Part shown: positions 50,810 to 59,420 of the stretch, piece after piece
How positions within the stretch are numbered: position 1 is the stretch's first letter
Layout of the letters: each line of letters starts with the position of its first letter
DNA from: Eubacteriales bacterium
GTDB lineage: Bacteria; Bacillota; Clostridia; Oscillospirales; Oscillospiraceae
Direction of reading: 5' to 3'
Length of the DNA: 64,000 nt
NCBI GenBank assembly: GCA_030536515.1
Contig: JAUNPV010000011.1
Location: forward strand, 1 to 64,000
The notes under the pieces: model-generated
The model's database searches: none
What the model saw: only the letters and a program-made list of their open reading frames with translations
Told to the model about the DNA's origin: nothing
Made by a program: the position numbers and the translations under genes

Positions 50810-52162
50810 TTACGGTATGGGAATCTCAAACTGCCATGTGCCCACTGCTATTACTTTCTCTACAGCATCTGGATGCCACCAGAAAGAATTGACCAGATTT
50901 TCAAGGCTGAGATTCCAGATGGTATCAGCGGCTCCGTCCCGGATTTCAGCCGTGATGACAATGTCCTGTGTATTGTCCAGACCGTCGCCGTCCTCACTGA
51001 CACCCACGGAGCCGCTGTCCGAGTTGGAGGGCAAATTCCAATTTTCCGGTGCAATGCGGAATGACTTGCCCTTCCGGGTATCGTGACTGATGTCCTCCCC
51101 CTCCGGGGCAGTGACACCAATGGTGACCGTGATTTGTGTGCCGTCCATCTCCACGGACTTCAGCACCAGAGTATAGCCGTCCTGGGTGGCCTCCTGGGGT
51201 GTTTCCGGCTGGCTTTGCACATCCTCCCGGCTTACCTTGCGGGGCTGAACGCTGGAATCAAGAGCGTCGGCGGTCTGCTCCATCTGCCGGTCTGTAATCT
51301 GCACCCGATTGTCAATTCTCACAGAAAGGATGCCTTCGGGCCGGTCACAGAGAATCCAGGCGGCGGCTTCCCCTTCCTTTTCCGTGCGCATCATCAGCAC
51401 CTGATTCCCGGAAGAAGTGGTATAGTTCCACTGCTTCCAGTCCTCCATGTTCGCAACCAGAAAGGTCTGCGGGTCGAGGACTTCCTTTCGGTTCCAGTGG
51501 AGAACACCCCAGGCATTGGTGGCTTCGCTTTCCGAATCCTCCGGCAGACTGACATCAAAATCCAGGCGGAAATTTCCGCTTTCCCAGCAAATCCCGTTGC
51601 CGTATTTGACGGTTGCTTCACTGCCTGTTGTCAGCATTTGTTCAATACCCAGGGCAGAGCACATGGCTTTGGTGGAGCCAAATTCCAGCGGCACACCCAT
51701 CAGCTTCAAATTGTACTTTGCGAGAATACCGTCCAGCGCATCCTTCTTTTCCTGGGAATCCACGAGATACCAGTGATATTCCTCTGGAAATGTTGGATGG
51801 ACTTCCTGTTCTTCTGTATTGCCCGGCTGATAGCTTTCTTCAAATTCAAACCATTCCTGAGCGGCCTGATAGGCAGGACTCCCCTGAAAACCGGCAAAGG
51901 TAATTGCCTGGTAGGAGGTTTCCCCGAAGCCTGCAAGATTTCCGGCATCGGTTTCATAATCTCCCAGCTTTAAGTCCTGCAGACCCATGGCATATACCAC
52001 CGCACATCCCGCCAGCATCAGCACCATGGCAATGACGGCGGCCAGCAGCAGGGGGCGTTTCAGTGTGTGGATTTTCGACCGGGGGAACTGGCCGTGCTCG
52101 GCCTCCTCCACAAATTTCCGGTCGATGTGCCCCAATCCGATAAAAATGTCCTTTCCGTTCAT
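50810..52162 (-). CDS. Membrane partner of the second ECF sigma factor
   Basis: A 450-residue protein. A short cytoplasmic head (MNGKDIFIGLGHIDRKFVEE) is followed by one membrane segment (about residues 37-60) and a large extracytoplasmic domain. The layout parallels the protein at 676-1839, though the sequence is very different. It overlaps the sigma gene as ATGA and is probably an anti-sigma or sensor. The GC content of the C-terminal half is lower than that of its neighbours. A repeat cluster lies just past its stop. Confidence 0.65.
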   Translation of the reverse strand: MNGKDIFIGLGHIDRKFVEEAEHGQFPRSKIHTLKRPLLLAAVIAMVLMLAGCAVVYAMGLQDLKLGDYETDAGNLAGFGETSYQAITFAGFQGSPAYQAAQEWFEFEESYQPGNTEEQEVHPTFPEEYHWYLVDSQEKKDALDGILAKYNLKLMGVPLEFGSTKAMCSALGIEQMLTTGSEATVKYGNGICWESGNFRLDFDVSLPEDSESEATNAWGVLHWNRKEVLDPQTFLVANMEDWKQWNYTTSSGNQVLMMRTEKEGEAAAWILCDRPEGILSVRIDNRVQITDRQMEQTADALDSSVQPRKVSREDVQSQPETPQEATQDGYTLVLKSVEMDGTQITVTIGVTAPEGEDISHDTRKGKSFRIAPENWNLPSNSDSGSVGVSEDGDGLDNTQDIVITAEIRDGAADTIWNLSLENLVNSFWWHPDAVEKVIAVGTWQFEIPIP

Positions 52163-52713
52163 ACTGCAATCCTCTCCTGCATTAAAAAAGCCTCCAATTT
52201 CTTTCTCGTCCGGTGGAGCTGGGTCTTGACCTTACTTTCGGTCATGGCGTAGCGCCGGGCAATCTCAGCCACGGTGTCCACGTACCAGTACCGCCGCAGG
52301 AAAATCATCCGGCTGTCCGCCGGAAGGCCCTCCAGAAATTCGTTCAGAAGCCGCCCCAGCGCCCGGGCCTCCAGCTGCCGCTCCCGGGACCTGTCCGGGA
52401 TGCAGCTCTCCATCTCCGCCGTCAGTGCCACCACATCCGCCTGACGCTTGGCGGCGGTGCGCCAGTCCAGCCGGTCCATGGCGGTGAAGCGGCAGATTTG
52501 GGCCAGGAAGCCGTAAAAATGCCGGGGCCGCTGGGGCGGGATGGCGTTCCAGGTTTTGAAATAGGTGTCGCTGACGCTCTCCTCAGCGTCCTCCCGGCTG
52601 GACAAAAGCCGGTTGGCCAGCCCAAAAAGCCGCTTCCCGTAGGCAGCATCGGTCTGCGCAATGGCATCCTCGCTCCGGGAAAAATAAAGTTCGAGAATCT
52701 TTTCGTCTGTCAC
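52159..52713 (-). CDS. ECF-type RNA polymerase sigma factor, second copy
   Basis: A 184-residue sigma factor. Region 2 contains REDAEESVSDTYFKTWNAIP and FTAMDRLDWRTA. Region 4 is LPADSRMIFLRRYWYVDTVAEIARRYAMTESKVKTQLHRTR. It is a paralogue of the factor at 1836-2393, with the same gene order and a similar upstream promoter motif. Its start at 52713 is an ATG preceded by a GGAGGGACCC site. Confidence 0.9.
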   Translation of the reverse strand: MTDEKILELYFSRSEDAIAQTDAAYGKRLFGLANRLLSSREDAEESVSDTYFKTWNAIPPQRPRHFYGFLAQICRFTAMDRLDWRTAAKRQADVVALTAEMESCIPDRSRERQLEARALGRLLNEFLEGLPADSRMIFLRRYWYVDTVAEIARRYAMTESKVKTQLHRTRKKLEAFLMQERIAV

Positions 52714-52745
52714 ATGGGTCCCTCCGTTTCATTTGTTCTCACCCC

Positions 52746-52776
52746 TATAGTCGGAGCAGCCCCCGGAAAGGTTACA
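52746..52776 (-). promoter_or_regulatory. Putative ECF promoter of the second sigma operon
   Basis: Minus strand: TGTAACC (52776-52770), 16-bp spacer, CGACTATA (52753-52746). Compare TGCAACC-15-CGAGTATA at 2433-2462. Confidence 0.55.
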
Positions 52777-52872
52777 CGGATGATAGCATTTTTTGAAAAA
52801 TTTTACCAGTACCCAAAGGGGACGGGGGCCTTCGTCGGCGTTGCCTCTCTGGATGGCACCTGCGTTGAAGCG

Positions 52873-52910
52873 CAAAAAGTCCCGGCACCATCGGTGCCGG
52901 GATGCTTTTT
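52873..52910. terminator. Bidirectional terminator after the uracil/xanthine permease gene
   Basis: AAAAAGTCCCGGCACC pairs with GGTGCCGGGATGCTTTTT. Confidence 0.85.
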
Positions 52911-52917
52911 AAGTAAC

Positions 52918-54276
52918 TTACTGATGGCGGGTGCCGAAGTTGACGGAGGTGTCGCCCTGCTCGTTGGTGCCGAACTCGTAGTCCTTGCCGGGGAGGATGG
53001 CGTTCATGAAGATGCCAACCAGAGCGGCCACGGCCAGGCCGGAGAGGCTGATGGTGATGGAGCCCACGGGGATGACGATGGAGCCGTTGTAGCTGACGCC
53101 CACGGCCAGGCCCATAATCATGGCGGCGATGAGCACGTTGCGGCTCTTGGTGAAGTCCACCTGGTTTTCAACCACGTTGCGCACGCCCACGGCGGAAATC
53201 ATGCCGTAGAGCACCAGGCTGACGCCGCCCATGGTGGCAGCGGGCATGGCCACAATCAAGGCCGCAAACTTGGGGCAGAAGGACAGAATCACGGCGAACA
53301 CAGCGGCAAGTCTGACCACCTTGGGGTCGTAGACCTTGCTCAGCGCCAGCACGCCGGTGTTCTCACCGTAGGTGGTGTTGGCGGGAGCGCCGAAGATGGC
53401 GGCCACGGCGGTGGCCAGGCCGTCGCCGGTGAGGGTCCGGTGGAGACCCGGGTCGGCCACGAAATTCTTGCCCACCGTGGAGGAAATGGCGCACATATCG
53501 CCGATGTGCTCGACAATGGCGGCCAGGGCGATGGGGGCGATGGTGACGATGGAGGTCAGAAGCAGGCCGCCGTCAAAGCCCTCGCCGAAGATGCTCATGG
53601 CAGTGTTCTCCCAGATGATGGGCAGGCCGAACCAACTGGCGTTTGCCACGGTCTCAGCCACATGAGCCCGGGCGGCAGGGTCCACAATCATGGCAAAGAC
53701 ATAGGAGCCCACCACGCCCAGCAGGATGGGCACAATTTTCACCATGCCCTTGCCAAAGATGTTGGCGAGAACCACGATCAGGATGGCGACGACTGCAATC
53801 AGCCAGCTGCTGCGGCAGTTACTGACGGCGGAGCCCGCCAGGGACAGGCCGATGCAGATGATGATGGGGCCGGTGACGATGGGGGGGAAGTAACGCATGA
53901 CCTTGGAAGCGCCGAACTTCTTGAAGAAGCCCGCCAGCACCAGGTACACCAGGCCCGCCACGACCACGCCGGCGCAGGCATAGGGCAGCATGGCGCTGTT
54001 GGGTGCGCCGTCAATCATGGGGGCGATGGCCGCATAGCCGCCCAGGAAGGCGAAGGAGGAGCCCAGGAAGGCGGGGACCTTCCGGCCGGTGATGAGGTGG
54101 AACAGCAGGGTGCCGAGACCGGCGAACAGCAGGGTTGTGGACACGTTCAGGCCGGTGAGGGCGGGGACCAGCACCGTTGCGCCGAACATGGCGAACAGAT
54201 GCTGGAGGCCCAGAACCAGGGTCTTGCCGGTGCCCAGGGTTCTGACGTCATAGACGGCTTCGTTGTTATTTTCCAT
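52918..54276 (-). CDS. Uracil/xanthine permease family transporter
   Basis: A 452-residue NCS2-family protein with about 14 helices. Signature regions: GLQHLFAMFGATVLVPALTG, PAFLGSSFAFLGG, AIVEHIGDMCAISS, FGAPANTTYGENTGVLALSKVYDP and NQVDFTKSRNVLIAA. The QH motif and GAPANTTYGENTG are typical of uracil permeases (UraA type), so uracil is the best guess, xanthine second. Promoter TTGAAA (54345-54340), 17 bp, TATACT (54322-54317). No pyrimidine-gene neighbours. Confidence 0.93.
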   Translation of the reverse strand: MENNNEAVYDVRTLGTGKTLVLGLQHLFAMFGATVLVPALTGLNVSTTLLFAGLGTLLFHLITGRKVPAFLGSSFAFLGGYAAIAPMIDGAPNSAMLPYACAGVVVAGLVYLVLAGFFKKFGASKVMRYFPPIVTGPIIICIGLSLAGSAVSNCRSSWLIAVVAILIVVLANIFGKGMVKIVPILLGVVGSYVFAMIVDPAARAHVAETVANASWFGLPIIWENTAMSIFGEGFDGGLLLTSIVTIAPIALAAIVEHIGDMCAISSTVGKNFVADPGLHRTLTGDGLATAVAAIFGAPANTTYGENTGVLALSKVYDPKVVRLAAVFAVILSFCPKFAALIVAMPAATMGGVSLVLYGMISAVGVRNVVENQVDFTKSRNVLIAAMIMGLAVGVSYNGSIVIPVGSITISLSGLAVAALVGIFMNAILPGKDYEFGTNEQGDTSVNFGTRHQ

Positions 54277-54316
54277 AGAAACATTCCTTTCGTTTACAAA
54301 AAATTCATACGGCGTT

Positions 54317-54345
54317 AGTATACCGCCTTTGGGCCGCTTTTTCAA
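54317..54345 (-). promoter_or_regulatory. Promoter of the uracil/xanthine permease
   Basis: Minus strand: TTGAAA (54345-54340), 17-bp spacer, TATACT (54322-54317). The leader is short (about 30 nt), leaving no room for a PyrR attenuator. Confidence 0.75.
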
Positions 54346-54392
54346 GAGATATCCCGCATAAATCGTCAATTTTTTTACGGCCCTTTTCCGTT

Positions 54393-54435
54393 ATCCTGAG
54401 CAAAGGGAAGGACCCCGGGGTTCTTCTCTTTGCTC
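54393..54435. repeat. Inverted repeat in the permease/MATE gap
   Basis: TGAGCAAAGGGAAGGACCCC pairs imperfectly with GGGGTTCTTCTCTTTGCTCA. It may serve as a minor bidirectional insulator between divergent promoters. Confidence 0.5.
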
Positions 54436-54458
54436 ACATTGACAGGAAGCCTCCCCTA

Positions 54459-54487
54459 TTGACATTTGCGCCAATCTGGGCGATAAT
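54459..54487 (+). promoter_or_regulatory. Promoter of the MATE exporter
   Basis: TTGACA (54459-54464), 17-bp spacer, GATAAT (54482-54487), about 30 bp ahead of the start codon. Confidence 0.75.
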
Positions 54488-54517
54488 TAACAGAAAACCA
54501 AAAGGAAGTGCATTTCG

Positions 54518-55876
54518 TTGAATCCCCACAGCAATGACCTCACCCAGGGGTCCATTTGGAAAAAGATGATTTTGTTTGCCCTGCCGGTGCTGCTGGGCAA
54601 CCTGTTTCAGCAGTTTTACAGCGCCTTCGACTCCTGGGCCGTGGGCAATTTTCTGGGCAAGGACGCTCTGGCCGCCGTCAGCTCCTCGGCCAGCCTGATT
54701 ATTATGATGGTGGGCTTCTTCAACGGCGTGGCCATGGGGGCCGGCGTGATGATTGCCCGGTACTACGGTGCCCGGGACCACGCCGCCATGAAGCGGGCCA
54801 TTCACACCGACGTCGCCTTCGGCCTGGTGGCCGGGGCGGTGCTGACGGTGGTGGGCGTGGCCTTCACCCCCACCATTCTGCGGTGGATGGGCACCCCGGA
54901 AAACGTGCTGCCCCAGTCCATCGACTACTTCCGGTGGTACTTCCTGGGGGCCATTTTCACGGTGATGTACAACATTTTCGTGGGCATTCTCCACGCCGTG
55001 GGGGACTCCCGGCACCCGCTGTACTATCTGATGATTTCGTCGGCGGTGAATGTGGTGCTGGACCTGCTGTTCATCGGCGGCTTTCACCTGGGGGTGGGGG
55101 CGGCGGCCCTGGCCACCACCATCTCCCAGGGCATCAGCGCCCTGCTGTGCTGCATCCGGCTGCTGCGGGTCAACGAGGCCTACCGGCTGGAGCTGGGGGA
55201 AATCCGGTTCCACTGGCCCTCCTTCCGGCAGATTATCCGCTTCGGCCTGCCCTCCGGAGTCCAGAACTCCGTCATCGCCCTGGCCAATCTGGTGGTCCAG
55301 AGCAGCATCAACTCCTTTGGCGACGCCGCCATGGCCGGCTGCGGCTCCTATTCCAAAATCGAGGGCTTCGCCTTTCTGCCCATCACCTGCTTCGTCCAGG
55401 CCCTGGCCACCTTCGTGGGCCAGAATCTGGGAGCGGAAAAGTACGACCGGGTGAAAAAGGGCGTGGGCTTCGGCATCGTCTGCTCCATGGTGCTGGCGGA
55501 GCTGGTGGGCGTGGCCTCCTGGCTGCTGGCCCCGCAGCTGATTTCCATTTTCAACGGCGAGGCGGACGTGGTGGACTTCGGCGTCCGGCATATGCGGACC
55601 ATCGCCCTGTTTTACTGCCTGCTGGCCTTCTCCCACTGCATCGCCGGAATCCTCCGGGGGGCCGGCAAGGCCACGGTGCCCATGCTGACCATGCTGGGCT
55701 GCTGGTGCGTGCTGCGGGTCAGCTACATCACTGTGGCGCTGGGGTTCCTGCCCCGGCTGGAAACCATTTCCTGGGCCTACCCCATCACCTGGGTCGGCAG
55801 CTCGGTGATTTTCCTGATTTACTTCCTCCGGGCCGACTGGATGCACACCTTCCAGCGGGAGGGCGCACGGGCCTAG
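54518..55876 (+). CDS. MATE family multidrug/toxin exporter
   Basis: A 452-residue protein with twelve predicted helices in two homologous halves. Start region: LTQGSIWKKMILFALPVLLGNLFQQFYSAFDSWAVGNFLG. The second-half counterpart is FGLPSGVQNSVIALANLVVQ. It belongs to the NorM/DinF-like MATE class using Na+ or H+ gradients to expel cationic compounds. The start is TTG with AAGGAAG upstream. Followed by a palindromic repeat and an MBL-fold gene on the same strand. Confidence 0.94.
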   Translation: MNPHSNDLTQGSIWKKMILFALPVLLGNLFQQFYSAFDSWAVGNFLGKDALAAVSSSASLIIMMVGFFNGVAMGAGVMIARYYGARDHAAMKRAIHTDVAFGLVAGAVLTVVGVAFTPTILRWMGTPENVLPQSIDYFRWYFLGAIFTVMYNIFVGILHAVGDSRHPLYYLMISSAVNVVLDLLFIGGFHLGVGAAALATTISQGISALLCCIRLLRVNEAYRLELGEIRFHWPSFRQIIRFGLPSGVQNSVIALANLVVQSSINSFGDAAMAGCGSYSKIEGFAFLPITCFVQALATFVGQNLGAEKYDRVKKGVGFGIVCSMVLAELVGVASWLLAPQLISIFNGEADVVDFGVRHMRTIALFYCLLAFSHCIAGILRGAGKATVPMLTMLGCWCVLRVSYITVALGFLPRLETISWAYPITWVGSSVIFLIYFLRADWMHTFQREGARA

Positions 55877-55961
55877 TCATTGCGAGCCAGGGCGCACCCT
55901 GGCGTGGCAATCAGTGGGAATGCGGATTGCCACACCATCCTGCGGGATGGTTCGCAATGAC
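55876..55961. repeat. GTCATTGCGA palindromic element
   Basis: GTCATTGCGAGCCAGGGCGC opens an 86-bp palindromic element ending GGTTCGCAATGAC, with GGATTGCCACACC and CGTGGCAATC in the arms. Related copies lie at 45419-45460 and 58375-58518. Confidence 0.8.
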
Positions 55962-56000
55962 AATGACTACATATCTGCCGTTCAAAAAGGAGCAATTCCT

Positions 56001-56753
56001 GTGAAAATTTCGGTTTTGATGGAAAATACCGCCCGGCCCGGGTTTGCCGCCGAGCATGGGCTGAGCCTGCTGGTGGAAACCAGAGGGCAAACGGTTCTGT
56101 TCGACATGGGACAGACCGGGGCCTTTGCGGGCAACGCCCAGCTTCTGGGCATTGACCTAGCAGCGGTGGACCTGGCGGTGGTGTCCCACGGCCACTATGA
56201 CCACGGCGGCGGGCTGGAAACCTTCCTGGCCCGGAACCGCCATGCCCCGGTGTACGTCCGCCGGGAGGCCTTCCGGCCCCACTTTCACGGGGCAAAATTC
56301 ATCGGCCTGGACCCCCGGCTGGCGGACCACCCCCGGCTGGTGCTGACGGAGGGGGACCTGGTTTTGCCCGGCGGGCTGTCCCTGGTGCAGGGACAGAAGC
56401 ATCAAATTGACCGGACGCTGTGCGTAAGCGGCGGCCAGCCCGACGATTTTTGCCACGAGCAGCACCTGCTGGTGGCGGAGGGAGGCCGAAAAATCCTGTT
56501 CAGCGGCTGCTCTCACCGGGGGATTTTGAACATTGTGGACCAGTTCCGGCCCGATGTGCTGGTGGGCGGCTTTCATTTGAAGGAGGTCACGGACCGGGAA
56601 GCCCTGGAGGGCACCGCCCGGGCCCTGCTGGCCTATCCCACCCAATACTACACCTGCCACTGCACCGGGTCCGCCCAGGTCCGGGTGATGCAGGAGATTC
56701 TGGGCGACCGGCTGGGCTGTCTCTCAGCCGGGGACATTCTGCTTGAGGTGTAA
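56001..56753 (+). CDS. Metallo-beta-lactamase-fold hydrolase
   Basis: A 250-residue MBL-fold protein. The metal motif is VSHGHYDHGGG (residues about 58-68), with further His in FSGCSHRGILNI, and the C-terminal end is CHCTGSAQ. It is the type annotated as 7,8-dihydropterin-6-methyl-4-(beta-D-ribofuranosyl)-aminobenzene-phosphate synthase-like in archaea and Clostridia. The true substrate is unknown. GTG start after AAAAGGAGCAATTCCT. Three bases before the next gene. Confidence 0.85.
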   Translation: MKISVLMENTARPGFAAEHGLSLLVETRGQTVLFDMGQTGAFAGNAQLLGIDLAAVDLAVVSHGHYDHGGGLETFLARNRHAPVYVRREAFRPHFHGAKFIGLDPRLADHPRLVLTEGDLVLPGGLSLVQGQKHQIDRTLCVSGGQPDDFCHEQHLLVAEGGRKILFSGCSHRGILNIVDQFRPDVLVGGFHLKEVTDREALEGTARALLAYPTQYYTCHCTGSAQVRVMQEILGDRLGCLSAGDILLEV

Positions 56754-56756
56754 GCC

Positions 56757-58367
56757 ATGTGTGAACTGAAGCTGGTATCCTCCCTCCAAAAGGTATTTCC
56801 CGAAACCCGGCTGCCCCGGCGGGGGTTCCGGGGCTTTTCCATGCTGCAAAATGAGCGCTCCGCCTTCCAGGCGGCCTACCGGGTGGCGGCCGACACCCCG
56901 GCGGAGCTGCGCATCGACTCCCCTCTGGCGGCCTTTGTCCGGGCCTACCAGGTGGCGCTGATTCCCGGGTCCGTGGCGGCCCCCAGGGTCAGCGACGGCT
57001 ACTATCTGACCAAGGCCGGAGGCCTGTTTCCCGACCTGCTGCAGCCGGTGGAGGCCGGGCAGGTGACGCTTTTCTCCGGCGGCAGCCACGCCCTGTGGCT
57101 GGAGGTTTCCGGGGACCTGCCTGCCGGGGAGTTCCCTATGACGGTTTCCCTGGCGGCCCGGGGCCGGGTGCTGGCCTCCGCCAGTCTGACCGTGTCCGTC
57201 ATTGGCGCACAGCTGCCGGAGCAGCAGCTGATTTTCACCAACTGGCTCCACACGGACTGCCTGGCGGTCCGCTACGGGGTGGAGGTGTTCTCCGAGCCGT
57301 ATTGGCAGCTTGTGGAAAGCTACCTTCGCCGGGCCTGCGAATTCGGCATGAACATGGTGCTGACCCCCCTGTTCACCCCGCCCCTGGACACTGAGGTGGG
57401 GGGTGAGCGCCCCACGGTGCAGCTGGTGGACGTGACCGTCACCGGTCCCGGGAAATACGGCTTTTCCTTTGAAAAGCTCCGCCGCTGGGTGGCGCTTGCC
57501 CAGCAATGCGGAATCAAATATTTTGAAATTGCCCATTTCTTCACCCAGTGGGGGGCCGAGCACGCCCCCAAGGTCATGGCGGACGGAAAGCAGATATTCG
57601 GCTGGGACACCGATGCCCGGGGGCCGGAGTACGCCGCCTTTCTGGGCCAGCTTGCCGACGCTCTGATTCCCCAGCTGGACCGGCTGGGCATCCGGGACCG
57701 GTGCTTTTTCCACGTTTCCGACGAGCCGGAGGCGGCCCACATCCCCGCCTACCAGGCGGCCAGCGCCCTGATTCACCGGTGCTTTCCCGGCTTTCCCGTC
57801 ATCGACGCTCTGTCCGACTTCGATTTTTACCGCCGGGGCCTGGTGGACACCCCCATTCCCGCCAACGACCATATCGGCCCGTTTATCGGGAATGTCCCCC
57901 GGCTGTGGACGTATTACTGCTGCGCCCAGGGGGCCCATCACGTGTCCAACCGGTTTTTCGCCATGCCCTCCCAGCGAAACCGGGTGCTGGGGTTCCAGCT
58001 TTATAAGTACCGGGCCACGGGCTTTCTCCACTGGGCCTTCAACTTCTGGTTTTCCCAGTTCTCCCGCCGCCCCGTTGACCCCTTCACGGAGACCGATGCC
58101 GGCGGCGGCTTCCCGGCGGGGGATGCCTTTGTGGTCTACCCCGGCCCCGACGGGACGCCTCTGGACTCCCTGCGGCTGCACGTGTTTTACGACGGCCTCC
58201 AGGACCTGGGGGCCTGTCGGCTGCTGGAAAGCAAAATCGGCCGGGCGAAAACCCTGGCCCTGGTCCAGCGCTGGGGCCCCATCACCTTCTCCCACTATCC
58301 CCACAGCAGCCGCTGGCAGCTGCGCACCCGGGAGCGCATCAACCGGGCCATTGCCAAAAATCTGTAA
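56757..58367 (+). CDS. GH123-like (DUF4091) glycoside hydrolase
   Basis: A 536-residue protein with an N-terminal beta-sandwich (residues 1-155) and a TIM-barrel DUF4091 catalytic domain. Motifs include FTNWLHTDCLAV, MNMVLTPLFTPPLDTE, FEIAHFFTQWGAEHAPKV, FFHVSDEPE (probable acid Glu next to the stabilising Asp) and RATGFLHWAFNFW. The Asp-Glu pair fits the substrate-assisted mechanism of GH123 beta-N-acetylgalactosaminidases. No signal peptide is visible, so it would act inside the cell. Coupled to the upstream MBL gene. The substrate is not proven. Confidence 0.82.
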   Translation: MCELKLVSSLQKVFPETRLPRRGFRGFSMLQNERSAFQAAYRVAADTPAELRIDSPLAAFVRAYQVALIPGSVAAPRVSDGYYLTKAGGLFPDLLQPVEAGQVTLFSGGSHALWLEVSGDLPAGEFPMTVSLAARGRVLASASLTVSVIGAQLPEQQLIFTNWLHTDCLAVRYGVEVFSEPYWQLVESYLRRACEFGMNMVLTPLFTPPLDTEVGGERPTVQLVDVTVTGPGKYGFSFEKLRRWVALAQQCGIKYFEIAHFFTQWGAEHAPKVMADGKQIFGWDTDARGPEYAAFLGQLADALIPQLDRLGIRDRCFFHVSDEPEAAHIPAYQAASALIHRCFPGFPVIDALSDFDFYRRGLVDTPIPANDHIGPFIGNVPRLWTYYCCAQGAHHVSNRFFAMPSQRNRVLGFQLYKYRATGFLHWAFNFWFSQFSRRPVDPFTETDAGGGFPAGDAFVVYPGPDGTPLDSLRLHVFYDGLQDLGACRLLESKIGRAKTLALVQRWGPITFSHYPHSSRWQLRTRERINRAIAKNL

Positions 58368-58374
58368 AACTCAT

Positions 58375-58518
58375 GTCATTGCGAGCCGGTCTGAGGGCTG
58401 GCGTGGCAATCCACATCCCCTCTGCTTGGTGCATAGCACCAAGCAGTTCCTTTTTCCTTTGGAAAAAGAAACAAAGAGAACGGATTGCCACAGGTCTGCG
58501 GCACTGGTTCGCAATGAC
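58375..58518. repeat. GTCATTGCGA palindromic element, longer copy
   Basis: A 144-bp copy from GTCATTGCGAGCCGG to GGTTCGCAATGAC, with an inner CTGCTTGGTGC/GCACCAAGCAG stem that the 86-bp copy at 55876 lacks. It occupies most of the gap between two genes. Confidence 0.8.
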
Positions 58519-58626
58519 ATTTTATTTTCTTTGAGCCGCCGGTCCCCTGGGTCCTGTTTTTTTCGTCACCCTTTTCCCCACGCTTCATACACTGATAACA
58601 GGAAACTGCGACATGGAGTGTGACAT

Positions 58627-59334
58627 ATGGAATTTCTGCTTGGGCTGTTCATGCCCTTTTTCGGCACGACCCTGGGGGCGGCCACGGTGTTTTTTCTCAA
58701 GGGCGGCCTCCATGAGGGGGTGCAGCGGGCGCTGCTGGGGTTTGCCGCCGGGGTGATGATGGCGGCATCGGTGTGGTCGCTGCTGCTGCCCGCCGCCGAG
58801 CTGGCCGCCGGGCCCGGGTGGGTCCCCTGTCTGACGGGATTTCTGGCGGGGGTGGCCTTTTTGCTGGGGGTGGAGCGTCTGGCGGACACCGGCGGACTGC
58901 TGGCCTTCGCCGTGACGCTGCACAACGTGCCCGAGGGCATGGCGGTGGGGGTGGCCCTGGCGGGGATGGGCAGCGGGCTGTCCGCCGCCTCGGCCCTTGC
59001 CCTGTCCTTTGGCATTGCAGTGCAGAACATCCCCGAGGGAGCGGTGATTTCCCTGCCTCTGGGGGCCGGGGGCATGAAAAAGGCCCGGGCCTTCGGCCGG
59101 GGCGTTCTGTCCGGGGCGGTGGAGCCTGTCGCCTCGATTTTCACGGCGGCTCTGGTGTCCTTCGTCCGGCCGGTGCTGCCCTACATTCTCTCCTTCGCCG
59201 CCGGGGCCATGATTTACGTGGTGGTGGAGGAGCTGATTCCCCAGGCCCAGTCCGGCGCCCTCACCAAATCCGCCACCCTGGGCGCCGCTTTGGGGTTTGC
59301 CGTGATGATGACGCTGGATATCGCCCTGGGGTGA
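58627..59334 (+). CDS. ZIP-family metal transporter, second copy
   Basis: A 235-residue paralogue of the ZIP protein at 15820-16605. Both share the start (GLFMPFFGTTLGAATVFFLK against GLLLPLVGTTLGAGMVFFLR), the signature helices LHNVPEGMAVG and IAVQNIPEGAVIS, and the ending FAVMMTLDIALG. This copy lacks the His-containing loop before helix 4, so metal affinity or choice may differ. It lies alone between a repeat and a terminator. Confidence 0.9.
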   Translation: MEFLLGLFMPFFGTTLGAATVFFLKGGLHEGVQRALLGFAAGVMMAASVWSLLLPAAELAAGPGWVPCLTGFLAGVAFLLGVERLADTGGLLAFAVTLHNVPEGMAVGVALAGMGSGLSAASALALSFGIAVQNIPEGAVISLPLGAGGMKKARAFGRGVLSGAVEPVASIFTAALVSFVRPVLPYILSFAAGAMIYVVVEELIPQAQSGALTKSATLGAALGFAVMMTLDIALG

Positions 59335-59383
59335 CCAGCGACCGCCATCCCCGGACAGCCGCAAGGGCTGTCCCTACGCAGCT

Positions 59384-59420
59384 AAACAGGCCGGGGAACT
59401 GCCTTCCCCGGCCTGTTTTT
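59384..59420. terminator. Bidirectional terminator between ZIP and ABC exporter genes
   Basis: AAACAGGCCGGGGAA pairs with TTCCCCGGCCTGTTTTT. Confidence 0.88.

Noticed and set aside
54277-54345. PyrR attenuator or purine riboswitch ahead of the uracil/xanthine permease
   Set aside because: The mapped promoter leaves a leader of about 30 nt, too short for either.
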